Positions 1 through 7,226 of a DNA stretch of 10,957 nucleotides are shown here, one piece after another (the first letter of the stretch is position 1; each line of letters opens with the position of its first letter). The stretch is taken from NCBI GenBank assembly GCA_027021085.1, contig JALUVB010000119.1, positions 1-10,957 on the forward strand, in the 5' to 3' direction. The stretch is from a bacterium. Lineage in GTDB: Bacteria > CAIJMQ01 > JAADFP01. Both the position numbers and the translations under genes were made by a program. The notes under the pieces were generated by a model, which worked only from the letters and a program-made list of their open reading frames with translations, made no database searches and had not been told where the DNA came from.

Positions 1-1073
1 TCCTGGTGGGGGGTGCGCTCACCGGCGAGGTAGGGGAGGAATATAACTCCTTCGCTTCCTGCGGGTACTCCTTCTGCTTGCCTGGTAAGAAGCTGATAGG
101 GGTCGATTCCTTCTTTTCTGCCTATCTCTTTTTCTTCCTTACCCAGTGTATCTCTTAACCAGCGGAAACTCCCCCCGGCTGAAAGCATTACTCCCATGAG
201 GTGCCATTTCCCCCTTACTGCATGGCAGAATGAATGCAGTTTCCCTTCCTGTTCGCATTTCATGCTGTCTGTGGAGGCAAATACCACGCCGGAAGTACCT
301 AAGGTTACGGATACTATTCCTTCTTCTGTTATTCCGCATCCGAAGGCGCTGGCAGCCTGGTCTCCGGCTCCTGCTACCACGGGAGTTCCTTCTTTTATTC
401 CTGTAATTGCGGCTGTTTCTTTGCTGATTTTCCCGGTCACTTCTACTGATTCCTTAACTTCGGGCAGCCATTCGCTCTTTAGTTGCAGTCCTTTGATTAT
501 CTCCTGGCTCCAATTCCTTTTTCTCACTTCAAAAAGGCTGGTTCCGGAGGCATCTGAAACATCGGAGAAGAAATCTCCGGTAAGGATAAATCTCAGGTAG
601 TCTTTAGGAAGAAGTATTTTGGAAATTTTTCTGAAATTTTCCGCTTCATTTTTCTTTACCCAGAGAATTTTTGGGGCGGTAAATCCGGTGAGAGCAGGAT
701 TACCGGTGATGGAGAGGAATTTTTCGTAGCCGAAGATTGCATGGATTTCTTCAGTTTCCCGGGCGGTTCGCTGGTCACACCAGAGAATTGCCGGTCTTAT
801 TACTTCTCCCTTGCCGTCCAGTAAAACAGCGCCGTGCATCTGGCCGGTAAGCCCTATAGCGGCGATTTCCTTTTCTTTGTTTCTTTTCCGTATCTCCCTG
901 AGTGCTATCAGGGTGTTTTCTTTCCAGTCAGCGGGGTTTTGTTCCGCCCAGCCCGGGCGGGGAGTGAGAAGCGGATACTCCCGGGTAAGGGAATCTGCCA
1001 GGCCGCCGTTTTTATCTACCAAAAGAACCTTGACTCCTGTGGTTCCCAGGTCTATTCCTAATAAGTAAGACAT
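1..1073 (-). CDS. xylB: Xylulokinase, FGGY carbohydrate kinase (C-terminus beyond window edge)
   Basis: Phosphorylates D-xylulose with ATP to xylulose 5-phosphate in the cytoplasm, feeding the pentose phosphate pool. About 357 codons are present of roughly 500 usual for the family; the 3' end runs off the left edge. The frame is open throughout. Visible motifs: N-terminal phosphate-binding IDLGTTGVK (residues 7-15, with Asp8), LTGQMHG (75-81), the xylulokinase signature ILWCDQRT (96-103), GAGDQAA (235-241, Asp238 the likely catalytic base), VTLGTSG (256-262) and LPYLAGERTPH (346-356). The ATG at 1073 has AAGGAG 9 nt upstream (1083-1088) and begins 27 nt after the kdsC stop, so it is probably the last visible gene of the argH-kds operon. 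Its product is one epimerase step from ribulose 5-phosphate, the KdsD substrate, which may explain its place here (inference). A kinase for a related sugar is possible, but WCDQR and QMHG favour xylulose. Confidence 0.92.
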   Translation of the reverse strand, partial: MSYLLGIDLGTTGVKVLLVDKNGGLADSLTREYPLLTPRPGWAEQNPADWKENTLIALREIRKRNKEKEIAAIGLTGQMHGAVLLDGKGEVIRPAILWCDQRTARETEEIHAIFGYEKFLSITGNPALTGFTAPKILWVKKNEAENFRKISKILLPKDYLRFILTGDFFSDVSDASGTSLFEVRKRNWSQEIIKGLQLKSEWLPEVKESVEVTGKISKETAAITGIKEGTPVVAGAGDQAASAFGCGITEEGIVSVTLGTSGVVFASTDSMKCEQEGKLHSFCHAVRGKWHLMGVMLSAGGSFRWLRDTLGKEEKEIGRKEGIDPYQLLTRQAEGVPAGSEGVIFLPYLAGERTPHQ

Positions 1074-1082
1074 CTTGCCCTG

Positions 1083-1088
1083 CTCCTT
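1083..1088 (-). promoter_or_regulatory. Ribosome binding site of xylB
   Basis: AAGGAG on the minus strand lies 9 nt before the ATG at 1073. It fixes the xylB start and is one of the better Shine-Dalgarno matches in this operon. Confidence 0.7.
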
Positions 1089-1100
1089 AGCAAAGATTTA

Positions 1101-1601
1101 TTAGTACTCCCATAATCCTTTTGCCTTCAGGATTAGTTCAATTACTTCTCTTACTGCTCCTTCGCCGCCTTTATTTTTTGTAACCAGGTCGGCTTTCTCC
1201 TTTAATTCATCGCGTGCATTAGCCACGGCAAATTTTACTCCCACACTTCTGAAAACAGGCAGGTCATTGATATCATCGCCGATGTAGGCGATTTCTTCCA
1301 GGCAGATTTGTTCATTGCCAGCTATCTCCTGCACGGCTTTTATTTTGTTTTCTCTTCCTAAGTAAAGATAAGAAACTTTCAGGCTTTCTCCCCGGGTGAG
1401 GAGAGAAATAGACTGGCGGCTGGATACCCAGCCTATTTTCAAGCCTTTTTTCTGGGCAATGACTATCCCCATGCCATCCTGCACATGAAAGGAGGTGAAT
1501 TCTTCTTTTCCCAGGTAGCTTATCTTACCGTCTGTGAGAACTCCATCAACATCCATAAGAAGAAGTTTTATCCTGGATAGTCTTTCCTTCATTTTATCCA
1601 T
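1101..1601 (-). CDS. kdsC: 3-deoxy-D-manno-octulosonate 8-phosphate phosphatase (KdsC/YrbI, HAD family)
   Basis: Hydrolyses Kdo 8-phosphate to Kdo and phosphate, the third step of Kdo synthesis, in the cytoplasm. The protein is a cap-less HAD phosphatase. Motif I is LMDVDGVLTDG near the N-terminus, with both Asp residues (17 and 19 from the chosen start). A motif II-type serine lies in WVSSRQS, motif III/IV is YIGDDINDLP, and the C-terminus has the KdsC hallmark GGEGAVREV that completes a neighbouring active site in the tetramer. The start chosen is the ATG at 1601 (166 aa), which overlaps the kdsD stop by 8 nt and suggests coupled translation. The frame stays open back to an ATG at 1640 (179 aa), but that would overlap kdsD by 47 nt and add residues with no family counterpart. 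E. coli KdsC is 188 aa, so this is a short form. Function is very likely; the start is less certain. Confidence 0.93.
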   Translation of the reverse strand: MDKMKERLSRIKLLLMDVDGVLTDGKISYLGKEEFTSFHVQDGMGIVIAQKKGLKIGWVSSRQSISLLTRGESLKVSYLYLGRENKIKAVQEIAGNEQICLEEIAYIGDDINDLPVFRSVGVKFAVANARDELKEKADLVTKNKGGEGAVREVIELILKAKGLWEY

Positions 1602-2580
1602 GCAGTTCAAACCTGAATTCCCCTCTTCCCAGAAGGTCATGAAGATGCACTACCCCTTCCACTTCTCCCTCTTTGGTTTTGATTATCAAAGAAGTCACCC
1701 CGTTTTTTTCCATGATTTCCAGTGCCTCGTGCGCATATTTCTCTTTATTGATAGTCAAGGGGTTTTTTGTCATTATTTCTTCCACCCGGGTAGATTGGAA
1801 ATCTATTTCTTTCTCCAATGCTCTTCTCAGGTCACCGTCGGTTATAATTCCCATTAATCTGCCTTTTTTATCCAGGACAGTGGTAAAGCCAAGAGTCTTG
1901 CTGCTTATTTCTTTGAGGCATTCTTTCAGCGTGGTGCCTGCTTGCACCTTAGGAATGCCTGCGCCTGTGCGCATAACTTTTTCCACTTTAAGCATCAATC
2001 TTTTACCCAGAGAACCTCCGGGATGAATACGGGCAAAGTCTTTCTTCCCGAAACCTTTCTGTTTGAGCAGGACAATGGCCAGGGCATCACCCATGGCTAA
2101 GGTAACCGTGGTGGAGGAGGTGGGAGCCAGTCCCAGGGGACAGGCTTCTTTCTTTACCCCGATGTCTATGGAAACATCCGCATTCCTGCCCAGGGTAGAG
2201 CGCAAGTTCCCGGTGAAAGCGATAATAGGATTTCCCTGCCTTTTAAAGAAGGGAAGAAGTCTTACTATTTCTTCTGTTTCCCCGGAATGAGAAATGGCCA
2301 GGAGTATATCTTCCGGAGAAACCATTCCCAGGTCACCGTGTACTGCTTCCCCGGGATGCAGGAATAAGGAAGGTGTGCCTGTGGAAGAGAGGGTAGCCGA
2401 GATTTTTTTTCCTATAATCCCGGACTTCCCCACACCTGTGACTACTACCCTTCCTGCTGAGGAAAGTATTATTTCCACTGCTTTGTTAAATGGTTCTCCC
2501 AGCTTATTTGCAGATTCCTTTATGGCCTGCGCCTCTTCCTTTAATACTTCCTTAGCCCAGTTTATGTAATCCTTTTCCAT
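1594..2580 (-). CDS. kdsD: Arabinose 5-phosphate isomerase (SIS domain plus two CBS domains)
   Basis: Interconverts ribulose 5-phosphate and arabinose 5-phosphate, the committed entry to Kdo. The length, 328 aa, equals E. coli KdsD. The SIS domain (about 40-175) carries GVGKSGIIGKK (Lys52), HPGEAVHGDLGM (75-86), SHSGETEE (97-104) and KEACPLGLAPTSST (144-157, Glu145). HPGGSLGK (186-193, His186) follows. These match the Lys, Glu and His positions implicated in catalysis by family members. Tandem CBS domains follow, the first about 202-262 with GIITDGDLRRA and the second about 268-318 ending VVHLHDLL. The ATG at 2580 has a modest AGG about 6 nt upstream and lies inside the 3' end of the permease gene, overlapping it by 29 nt. 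It also overlaps kdsC by 8 nt. A GutQ-type paralogue would have the same activity. Confidence 0.96.
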   Translation of the reverse strand: MEKDYINWAKEVLKEEAQAIKESANKLGEPFNKAVEIILSSAGRVVVTGVGKSGIIGKKISATLSSTGTPSLFLHPGEAVHGDLGMVSPEDILLAISHSGETEEIVRLLPFFKRQGNPIIAFTGNLRSTLGRNADVSIDIGVKKEACPLGLAPTSSTTVTLAMGDALAIVLLKQKGFGKKDFARIHPGGSLGKRLMLKVEKVMRTGAGIPKVQAGTTLKECLKEISSKTLGFTTVLDKKGRLMGIITDGDLRRALEKEIDFQSTRVEEIMTKNPLTINKEKYAHEALEIMEKNGVTSLIIKTKEGEVEGVVHLHDLLGRGEFRFELHG

Positions 2581-3517
2581 ATTTACCTTTTATCAAATAA
2601 TAAATTACTACAATTGACATGCCTCCTGCAACTCCCATGATAAGAGAAAAAGAAGCCCAGAAAGCCTGCAACATTTTCAAGAGCACCGCAAGACATGTGG
2701 CTCCCACACCGAGGGAGAAGAGGAATCTTATATTTGCTCCCGTGGTATATTTAGTGGCCAGTGCCCCTAAGCGTGCTCCTATGACCCCTCCGAATAACAG
2801 CAGGAGTCCATACAGAAGGTCCACGTTTCCCTGGTAAGCATGGGAGAAAGTTCCAAATACTCCTGCCAGGACAGTATTGAAAAGGGAAGTGCCTACTGCT
2901 GTCTTGGTGGGAAGTCCCAGGACATAGACCATCAGGGGGAGGTAAAGTATTCCTCCTCCGATACCCAGGAGTCCGGAAAAGAAGCCTCCCAGCATCCCGG
3001 TGATAAGTATACTCCATAAGGAATATTCCTCGCCGGAAAGTTTCAATATAGGAGGCATGCGTAAAAGAAAACATTTATCTTTCAGGGAGAAAGTTATCTC
3101 TTCTTTCCTTTTCTTGGCATTGTATGATTCTTTGAAAGTGAGCAGAAAGATGAGGAAGAGGAAAAAGATATAAAAGTAGCCCAGGAATGTATCCACGTTC
3201 CCTTTCCTGGTAAGAAAGTCCACTGTCCTTACGCCAAGTTCAACAGAGGGAATCATCCCGATAAGTATCAAAAAGCCTACGGGAAAGTTTATATTGCCCA
3301 TTTCTCTATGTTTCAGGGAAGAGATTATTCCCTGTGCGTATATAAAGGAAAGAGATGTCCCGATGGCCAGATTCATAGGCAATCCTAAGATAAAGAGAGC
3401 AGGGGTGATTACCCAGCCTCCTCCCACTCCCCAGAATCCCGAAGTGGCTCCGGCAGTGACTCCTAACAGGGGAAGAATCCAGCCGTTTACTTCCACTCCA
3501 CTAAAAGGTGAATACAT
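2552..3517 (-). CDS. TauE/SafE (DUF81) family membrane permease
   Basis: A predicted inner-membrane transporter of 321 aa with about eight hydrophobic segments in two halves. Each half opens with the family repeat: AGATSGFWGVGGGWVITP (residues 22-39), then LPMNLAIGTSL; and GGFFSGLLGIGGGILYLP (177-194), then LPTKTAVGTSL. A charged loop at about 129-160 links the halves. Members export or import sulfite, sulfoacetate or other organosulfur anions, but the substrate cannot be read from sequence. The ATG at 3517 is preferred because the stop of the small upstream ORF lies 1 nt before it, allowing coupled re-initiation. The frame continues to an ATG at 3598 (348 aa), which has no Shine-Dalgarno and adds a poor signal-like extension. 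The gene sits between kdsA and kdsD and overlaps kdsD by 29 nt, so it is co-expressed with Kdo synthesis. Any role in that pathway is speculation. Confidence 0.88.
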   Translation of the reverse strand: MYSPFSGVEVNGWILPLLGVTAGATSGFWGVGGGWVITPALFILGLPMNLAIGTSLSFIYAQGIISSLKHREMGNINFPVGFLILIGMIPSVELGVRTVDFLTRKGNVDTFLGYFYIFFLFLIFLLTFKESYNAKKRKEEITFSLKDKCFLLRMPPILKLSGEEYSLWSILITGMLGGFFSGLLGIGGGILYLPLMVYVLGLPTKTAVGTSLFNTVLAGVFGTFSHAYQGNVDLLYGLLLLFGGVIGARLGALATKYTTGANIRFLFSLGVGATCLAVLLKMLQAFWASFSLIMGVAGGMSIVVIYYLIKGKYGKGLHKLG

Positions 3518-3518
3518 C

Positions 3519-3641
3519 TTATCTTTTTTCGAATAGTTTACAGGAGAAATAAAATAAAAGGGAAAAAGCTCCCATGGTAAAAACCGTAAAAAAGGCATAC
3601 ACGAGGGGATGATTATTGAGATAGGTTATGAAGTTGTGCAA
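3519..3641 (-). CDS. Small single-pass membrane protein, TTG start (unrecognised)
   Basis: A 40-residue ORF in a frame different from both neighbours. It starts MHNFITYLNNHPLVYAFF and continues through an aromatic-rich hydrophobic stretch (about residues 13-33) to a basic tail ending KLFEKR. The start is TTG at 3641, with GAGG on the minus strand 7 nt upstream inside the kdsA 3' end. It overlaps kdsA by 16 nt and its TAA is 1 nt before the permease ATG. That arrangement (good Shine-Dalgarno, overlap in front, near-contiguous stop/start behind) is what a real coupled gene shows and explains the otherwise odd 108-nt gap between kdsA and the permease. I do not recognise a family. By position it could be a small subunit or stabiliser of the permease (inference). 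The alternative is untranslated spacer that happens to be open. Confidence 0.6.
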   Translation of the reverse strand: MHNFITYLNNHPLVYAFFTVFTMGAFSLLFYFSCKLFEKR

Positions 3642-4447
3642 TTTACTACCTCGTGTATTTCTTTCAGCACTTTCAGGAGACTTTCTACATCCTTAAGGGA
3701 CAGCATATTTGGTCCATCGGAAAGTGCCTTTTCGGGATTAGGGTGTGTTTCGATGAATAAACCGTCCACGCCGCAGGCGACGGCAGCGCGTGAAAGATAG
3801 GGGATAAATTCTCTCCTTCCTCCCGAGGAAGTCCCCTTTCCTCCCGGCATTTGCACAGAATGGGTGGCATCAAAAATTACCGGATAACCCAGGTTTCTCA
3901 TTAAAGGGAGGCTTCTCATATCCACCACCAGTTCCCCATAGCCAAAGAAAGAGCCTCTTTCGGTGAGGAGAATATTCTTGTTTCCGGTAGAGACCACTTT
4001 CTCTGCTGCCTGCTGCATATTTAAAGGGGACATGAATTGTCCCTTTTTAATGTTTACCGGTTTTCCGGTTTTGCCTGCTTCCAGAAGCAAGTCCGTCTGC
4101 CGGGAAAGAAAAGCCGGTATCTGGAGAACATCCACTACCTCGGCTACCTGTTTAACCTGGGTGGTGCAGTGGATGTCAGTTAGAATCAGGAGGCCAAGCT
4201 TATCTTTGACTTTTCTTAAAATTTCCAGCCCTTCTTTTAACCCGGGGCCCCGGAAAGAATGCAGGGATGTGCGGTTTGCCTTATCGTAGGAAGCTTTGAA
4301 AATGAAGGGAAAATTCAGCCTCCGGGTAATTTCCTTTAATTCCCCTGCTATATCTAAGGTTAACTCTTCATTCTCTATTACACAGGGGCCGGCAATAAGC
4401 AGCAGAGGATTACCCTCCCCTATTTTTAAGTTCCCTATTTTTACCAT
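3626..4447 (-). CDS. kdsA: 2-dehydro-3-deoxyphosphooctonate aldolase (Kdo-8-phosphate synthase), metal-dependent type
   Basis: Condenses arabinose 5-phosphate with phosphoenolpyruvate to Kdo 8-phosphate. The length is 273 aa (E. coli 284). Family motifs in order: IAGPCVIE (18-25), FKASYDKANRTS (50-61), RGPGLKEG (66-73), DVLQIPAFLSRQTDLL (106-121), NIKKGQFMSP (132-141), LTERGSFFGY (161-170), VIFDATHSVQMPGG (190-203), SSGGRREF (207-214) and GLFIETHPNP (229-238), then SDGPNML. Cys22 in GPC marks the metal-dependent class, since the metal-free E. coli enzyme has GMN. Cys22, His196, Glu233 and Asp244 line up at a constant offset with the four metal ligands known for the Aquifex enzyme. The ATG at 4447 has only a weak AGG upstream and begins 28 nt after the SDR stop. 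The 3' end overlaps the small membrane ORF. Confidence 0.96.
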   Translation of the reverse strand: MVKIGNLKIGEGNPLLLIAGPCVIENEELTLDIAGELKEITRRLNFPFIFKASYDKANRTSLHSFRGPGLKEGLEILRKVKDKLGLLILTDIHCTTQVKQVAEVVDVLQIPAFLSRQTDLLLEAGKTGKPVNIKKGQFMSPLNMQQAAEKVVSTGNKNILLTERGSFFGYGELVVDMRSLPLMRNLGYPVIFDATHSVQMPGGKGTSSGGRREFIPYLSRAAVACGVDGLFIETHPNPEKALSDGPNMLSLKDVESLLKVLKEIHEVVNCTTS

Positions 4448-4475
4448 CGCCTATATTTTACCAGAAAGAATCCGT

Positions 4476-5234
4476 TCAGGAGTGGATAAATTGTCCTCCG
4501 TCTACTACTATATCCTCTCCGGTGATATGCTCTGCCAGGCTGGAGGCTAAAAAGAGGATAACCTTTGCTACCTCTTTCCCTTCGGGATAACCGGGCTTGC
4601 TTTTATACAGGGGTATGTTCTCCTCGGTAAATTCTCTCCTTTTTTCGGCCGGGATATATGGTTCAAGCATGGGGGTGAAAATAGTGCCGGGAGAAACAGT
4701 ATTTACATTTATATTATGGGGGGCCAGTTCTCTGGCCAATCCCTTGGCAAAACATATTTTACCTGCCTGGGCTGCACAATAAGCATTGTATCCGCAGGTA
4801 TGGGCAGTGAGGGAAGAAACGATTACAATTTTTCCACTTTTTTTCTCTTTCATAACGGGGACAACAAATTTCTCCAGGTTGTAGCAGCTGTAAAGATGTA
4901 CTCGCATAACCCGGTCCCAGTTTTCCGGGGTGTCTTCTTCCGGAGTGGGGATACCGGCTGAATGCACCAGGATATCTATGGTGCCAAATTCCTTGATTGT
5001 TTTCTCCACCACTTTCCGGGTTTCCTGGTAATCTGAGATATCCCCTTTGGCCAGGATTGCTTTCCCCGGTGTGTTTTTTAATTCCTGCATCAGGGAAAAA
5101 GCCTTTTCATCATTTCTGCAGTAGTTCACTGCCACGTCTATCCCTGCTTCAGAAAAAATAATACTTGTAGCTCTTCCTATCCCGCTTGTTCCTCCGGTTA
5201 TCAGAGCTTTTTTCCCTTTTACCTCTAACTCCAT
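4476..5234 (-). CDS. Short-chain dehydrogenase/reductase-family protein with altered active site
   Basis: A 252-residue classical-length SDR with a Rossmann fold. It has the cofactor-binding TGGTSGIG (14-21 region), a GDISD acidic site (64-68), HSAG (91-94, usually NNAG), a VSS serine (about 140), AYCAAQAGK (151-159), VNTVSPG (177-183) and a C-terminal ITGEDIVVDGGQ typical of FabG/glucose dehydrogenase-like members. The YxxxK motif reads Tyr152-x-x-x-Gln156: the codon is CAG where AAG/AAA is expected, so the catalytic lysine is missing. The usual tetrad Asn is His113 (VHL), a variant seen in some active relatives. It may be a non-canonical reductase, a binding protein or a slow enzyme; the substrate is unknown. 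The ATG at 5234 has GAGGTAAGG directly upstream and starts 10 nt after the nitroreductase stop, within the argH-kds operon. Confidence 0.85.
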   Translation of the reverse strand: MELEVKGKKALITGGTSGIGRATSIIFSEAGIDVAVNYCRNDEKAFSLMQELKNTPGKAILAKGDISDYQETRKVVEKTIKEFGTIDILVHSAGIPTPEEDTPENWDRVMRVHLYSCYNLEKFVVPVMKEKKSGKIVIVSSLTAHTCGYNAYCAAQAGKICFAKGLARELAPHNINVNTVSPGTIFTPMLEPYIPAEKRREFTEENIPLYKSKPGYPEGKEVAKVILFLASSLAEHITGEDIVVDGGQFIHS

Positions 5235-5244
5235 CCTTACCTCA

Positions 5245-5850
5245 TCAGGATATAGCAGAAACTTTTCCCACAGGTAAAATATAAAGTGGTTCTTCTTCCC
5301 CGGGTAAATTTAAAACTTCTTTCACTTTTTCATCATCAAATGCACCCACCACCACACTTCCTAATCCTAAAGATATGCATTGTAGAGATAGGTTCTCCGC
5401 CGCATGGCCAGCTTCCATGTCCACGTATCTAATGCCTCGTTTGCCGTACCTGAAGGTGGTTCGGGCATACACGGCAGAAATTAACAGGGCAGCAGGTGCT
5501 TCACTTACCCATCTCTGGTTAAGGGCAGCTTTTGATAGGGAACGCCGTTTATCTCCGCTCAGGTGAAGTGCCAAGGAATGGGTGGAAGGATAGTACTTGT
5601 AAACGCCCGGGGCCAGTCCTTCCACCTCTCCGGAGACTACATATATTTCCAATGGATAAGTAGCCCCGGCAGAAGGAGCTGCCCTCCTGTTGCTCTCCTT
5701 TTCTGTGATTCCCTGGGCAGCCCAGAGGAGTTGAGAAACCTGTTGAAGGTTAAGAGGGAGAGAAAGATACTCCCGGGCAGAATGCCTTTGCAGGATAGCT
5801 TCTTCTAAGGAAATCTTCCCTTTAAGGAGAGGTGGAGGGAGTGTTATCAT
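5245..5850 (-). CDS. SagB-type nitroreductase-family FMN oxidoreductase
   Basis: A 201-residue flavoprotein of the nitroreductase superfamily, of the compact stand-alone SagB/ThcOx type. Supporting features are LPPP near the N-terminus, EAILQRHSAREY (17-28, the phosphate/FMN-binding arginines), LLWAAQGIT (41-49), PSAGATYPLEIYVV (59-72), PGVYKYYP (81-88), RYVDMEAGHAAENLSLQ (141-157), LGLGSVVVGAFDD (161-173) and the terminal YILPVGK (190-196). Family members oxidise azolines in RiPP clusters or reduce quinones and other small molecules; with no RiPP genes nearby the substrate is unknown. The ATG at 5850 overlaps the argH stop as ATGA, a strong sign of translational coupling. The frame runs open to 6000, but those extra 50 codons lie inside argH and are not homologous to the family. 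It is followed after 10 nt by the SDR, so the two oxidoreductases may act together (inference). Confidence 0.87.
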   Translation of the reverse strand: MITLPPPLLKGKISLEEAILQRHSAREYLSLPLNLQQVSQLLWAAQGITEKESNRRAAPSAGATYPLEIYVVSGEVEGLAPGVYKYYPSTHSLALHLSGDKRRSLSKAALNQRWVSEAPAALLISAVYARTTFRYGKRGIRYVDMEAGHAAENLSLQCISLGLGSVVVGAFDDEKVKEVLNLPGEEEPLYILPVGKVSAIS

Positions 5851-7220
5851 TTTTGTTTTGACAGGAGTTCCCGTCCCCTGGCTATCTGTTCTTTTACCCG
5901 GAAGGGTGCAGTCCCGCCTGGTGATTTTTTCCTTGCCACGGAGATTTTTACCTCGAAATCTTTCATCTCTTCCCTGGGAAAAGGAAAGTATTTGTCCCAT
6001 TCTTCCTGGCTTAAGGAGGCGAAATCTTTCCCCTGTTCTTCCAGTATTTTAACTATTTCTCCCACTTTTCGGTAAGCCTGGCGGAAAGGCGTGCCTTTCT
6101 CTACCATTAGTTCCACCAGGTCAGTGGCCAGGACATAAGAAGTTTCAGCGTTTCTCTGCATATTGGCAGGATGTATATCCATCTCTTGCAAAATCTTCTG
6201 CATGATTTCAAGCGTTGCTATCACTTCCCGCGGGGTTTCCCGTAAAACCTCCTTATCCTCCTGGAGGTCGCGATTATAAGTGAGAGGGAGGCTTTTTACC
6301 AGGGAGGAAATTGCAGTTGCATAGCCCAGGATTTTAGAGGCTTTCCCCCTGATTAGTTCCAGTATGTCCGGATTCTTTTTCTGCGGCATAATGCTGGAGC
6401 CCGTGCAGTATTTATCCGGAATGGTTATCCAGGCAAAGAAAGGAGAGGAATAGATGATAAGTTCTTCGCTTAAACGGGAAAGATGCAGAAAAAGAAGGGA
6501 AGAAGAAAAAACAAATTCTATAATGAAATCCCTTTCCGAAACTGCGTCCATGCTATTGGGAGAAATACGAGAGAAGGCAAGTTTTTCAGCCAGAGACTCC
6601 CTGTCTATATTAAGAGAAGTTCCCGCCAGTGCTCCGCTTCCCAGGGGAAGAACATCGCTCCTTCTTAACACGTCTTTAAATCTCTCTTTATCCCTTTCCA
6701 GCATCCAGAAGTAAGCCATCAGCCAGTGGGAAAAGAGAACCGGTTGTGCAGGACGAAAATGTGTAAAGCCAGGCATAATAACTTCTATGTTTTCTTCTGC
6801 CTTGCTCAGTATAATCTCCTGAAAACCTTCAATTTTTTCAATAATTACTGCAATCTTGTCCTTCAGAAACATTTTTTCATCGAGCACCACCTGGTCATTG
6901 CGGCTGCGGGCAGTATGCAATTTGTCTGCTACTTCGCCTACCAATTCCTGCAATCTTCTTTCAATTGCCATGTGAATATCTTCATCCTTCTGGAAGGGAA
7001 AGACTCCCTGGTCAAGTTCTCCTCTTATCTTTTCCAGGGCCTCTGTGAGAATTTTCTTTTCTTCCTGGGAAACATAGCCTGCCTGGCAAAGCATTTCTAC
7101 ATGCGCCTGGCTTCCTTTTATGTCATAGGGGTAGAGAAAAAGATCGTCTTTTAGAGAAGAAGTAAACTCAAGTATGGAATCATCCGGCAACTCGCTGAAT
7201 CTTTTTTCCCAGACTTTCAT
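5847..7220 (-). CDS. argH: Argininosuccinate lyase
   Basis: Cleaves argininosuccinate to arginine and fumarate, the last step of arginine synthesis. At 457 aa it has the same length as E. coli ArgH. Motifs of the fumarase/aspartase superfamily are in order: LHTARSRNDQ (101-110), GFTHFRPAQP (151-160), LPLGSGALAGT (191-201) and the signature GSSIMPQKKNPD (274-285), whose flexible loop contains the catalytic serine. The ATG at 7220 gives MKVWEKRFSE, the normal family N-terminus. The frame is open 20 codons further to a TTG at 7280, but that TTG lies in intergenic sequence and lacks family similarity. No Shine-Dalgarno precedes the ATG, and an extended -10 box lies 6 nt upstream, so the mRNA may be leaderless. 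It is the promoter-proximal gene of the operon. No other arginine genes are in the window. Confidence 0.97.
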   Translation of the reverse strand: MKVWEKRFSELPDDSILEFTSSLKDDLFLYPYDIKGSQAHVEMLCQAGYVSQEEKKILTEALEKIRGELDQGVFPFQKDEDIHMAIERRLQELVGEVADKLHTARSRNDQVVLDEKMFLKDKIAVIIEKIEGFQEIILSKAEENIEVIMPGFTHFRPAQPVLFSHWLMAYFWMLERDKERFKDVLRRSDVLPLGSGALAGTSLNIDRESLAEKLAFSRISPNSMDAVSERDFIIEFVFSSSLLFLHLSRLSEELIIYSSPFFAWITIPDKYCTGSSIMPQKKNPDILELIRGKASKILGYATAISSLVKSLPLTYNRDLQEDKEVLRETPREVIATLEIMQKILQEMDIHPANMQRNAETSYVLATDLVELMVEKGTPFRQAYRKVGEIVKILEEQGKDFASLSQEEWDKYFPFPREEMKDFEVKISVARKKSPGGTAPFRVKEQIARGRELLSKQK

Positions 7221-7226
7221 GCGTAT

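Noticed and set aside
2552-3598. 348-residue permease starting at 3598
   Set aside because: No Shine-Dalgarno and an atypical extension. It would also overlap the well-supported small ORF in another frame.
5245-5850. RiPP (thiazole/oxazole peptide) cluster suggested by the SagB-like gene
   Set aside because: No YcaO cyclodehydratase, precursor peptide or peptide transporter is nearby; stand-alone SagB-like nitroreductases are common.
5245-6000. 251-residue version of the nitroreductase starting at 6000
   Set aside because: The first 50 codons lie inside argH and do not resemble the family. The ATG at 5850 forms an ATGA junction with the argH stop.
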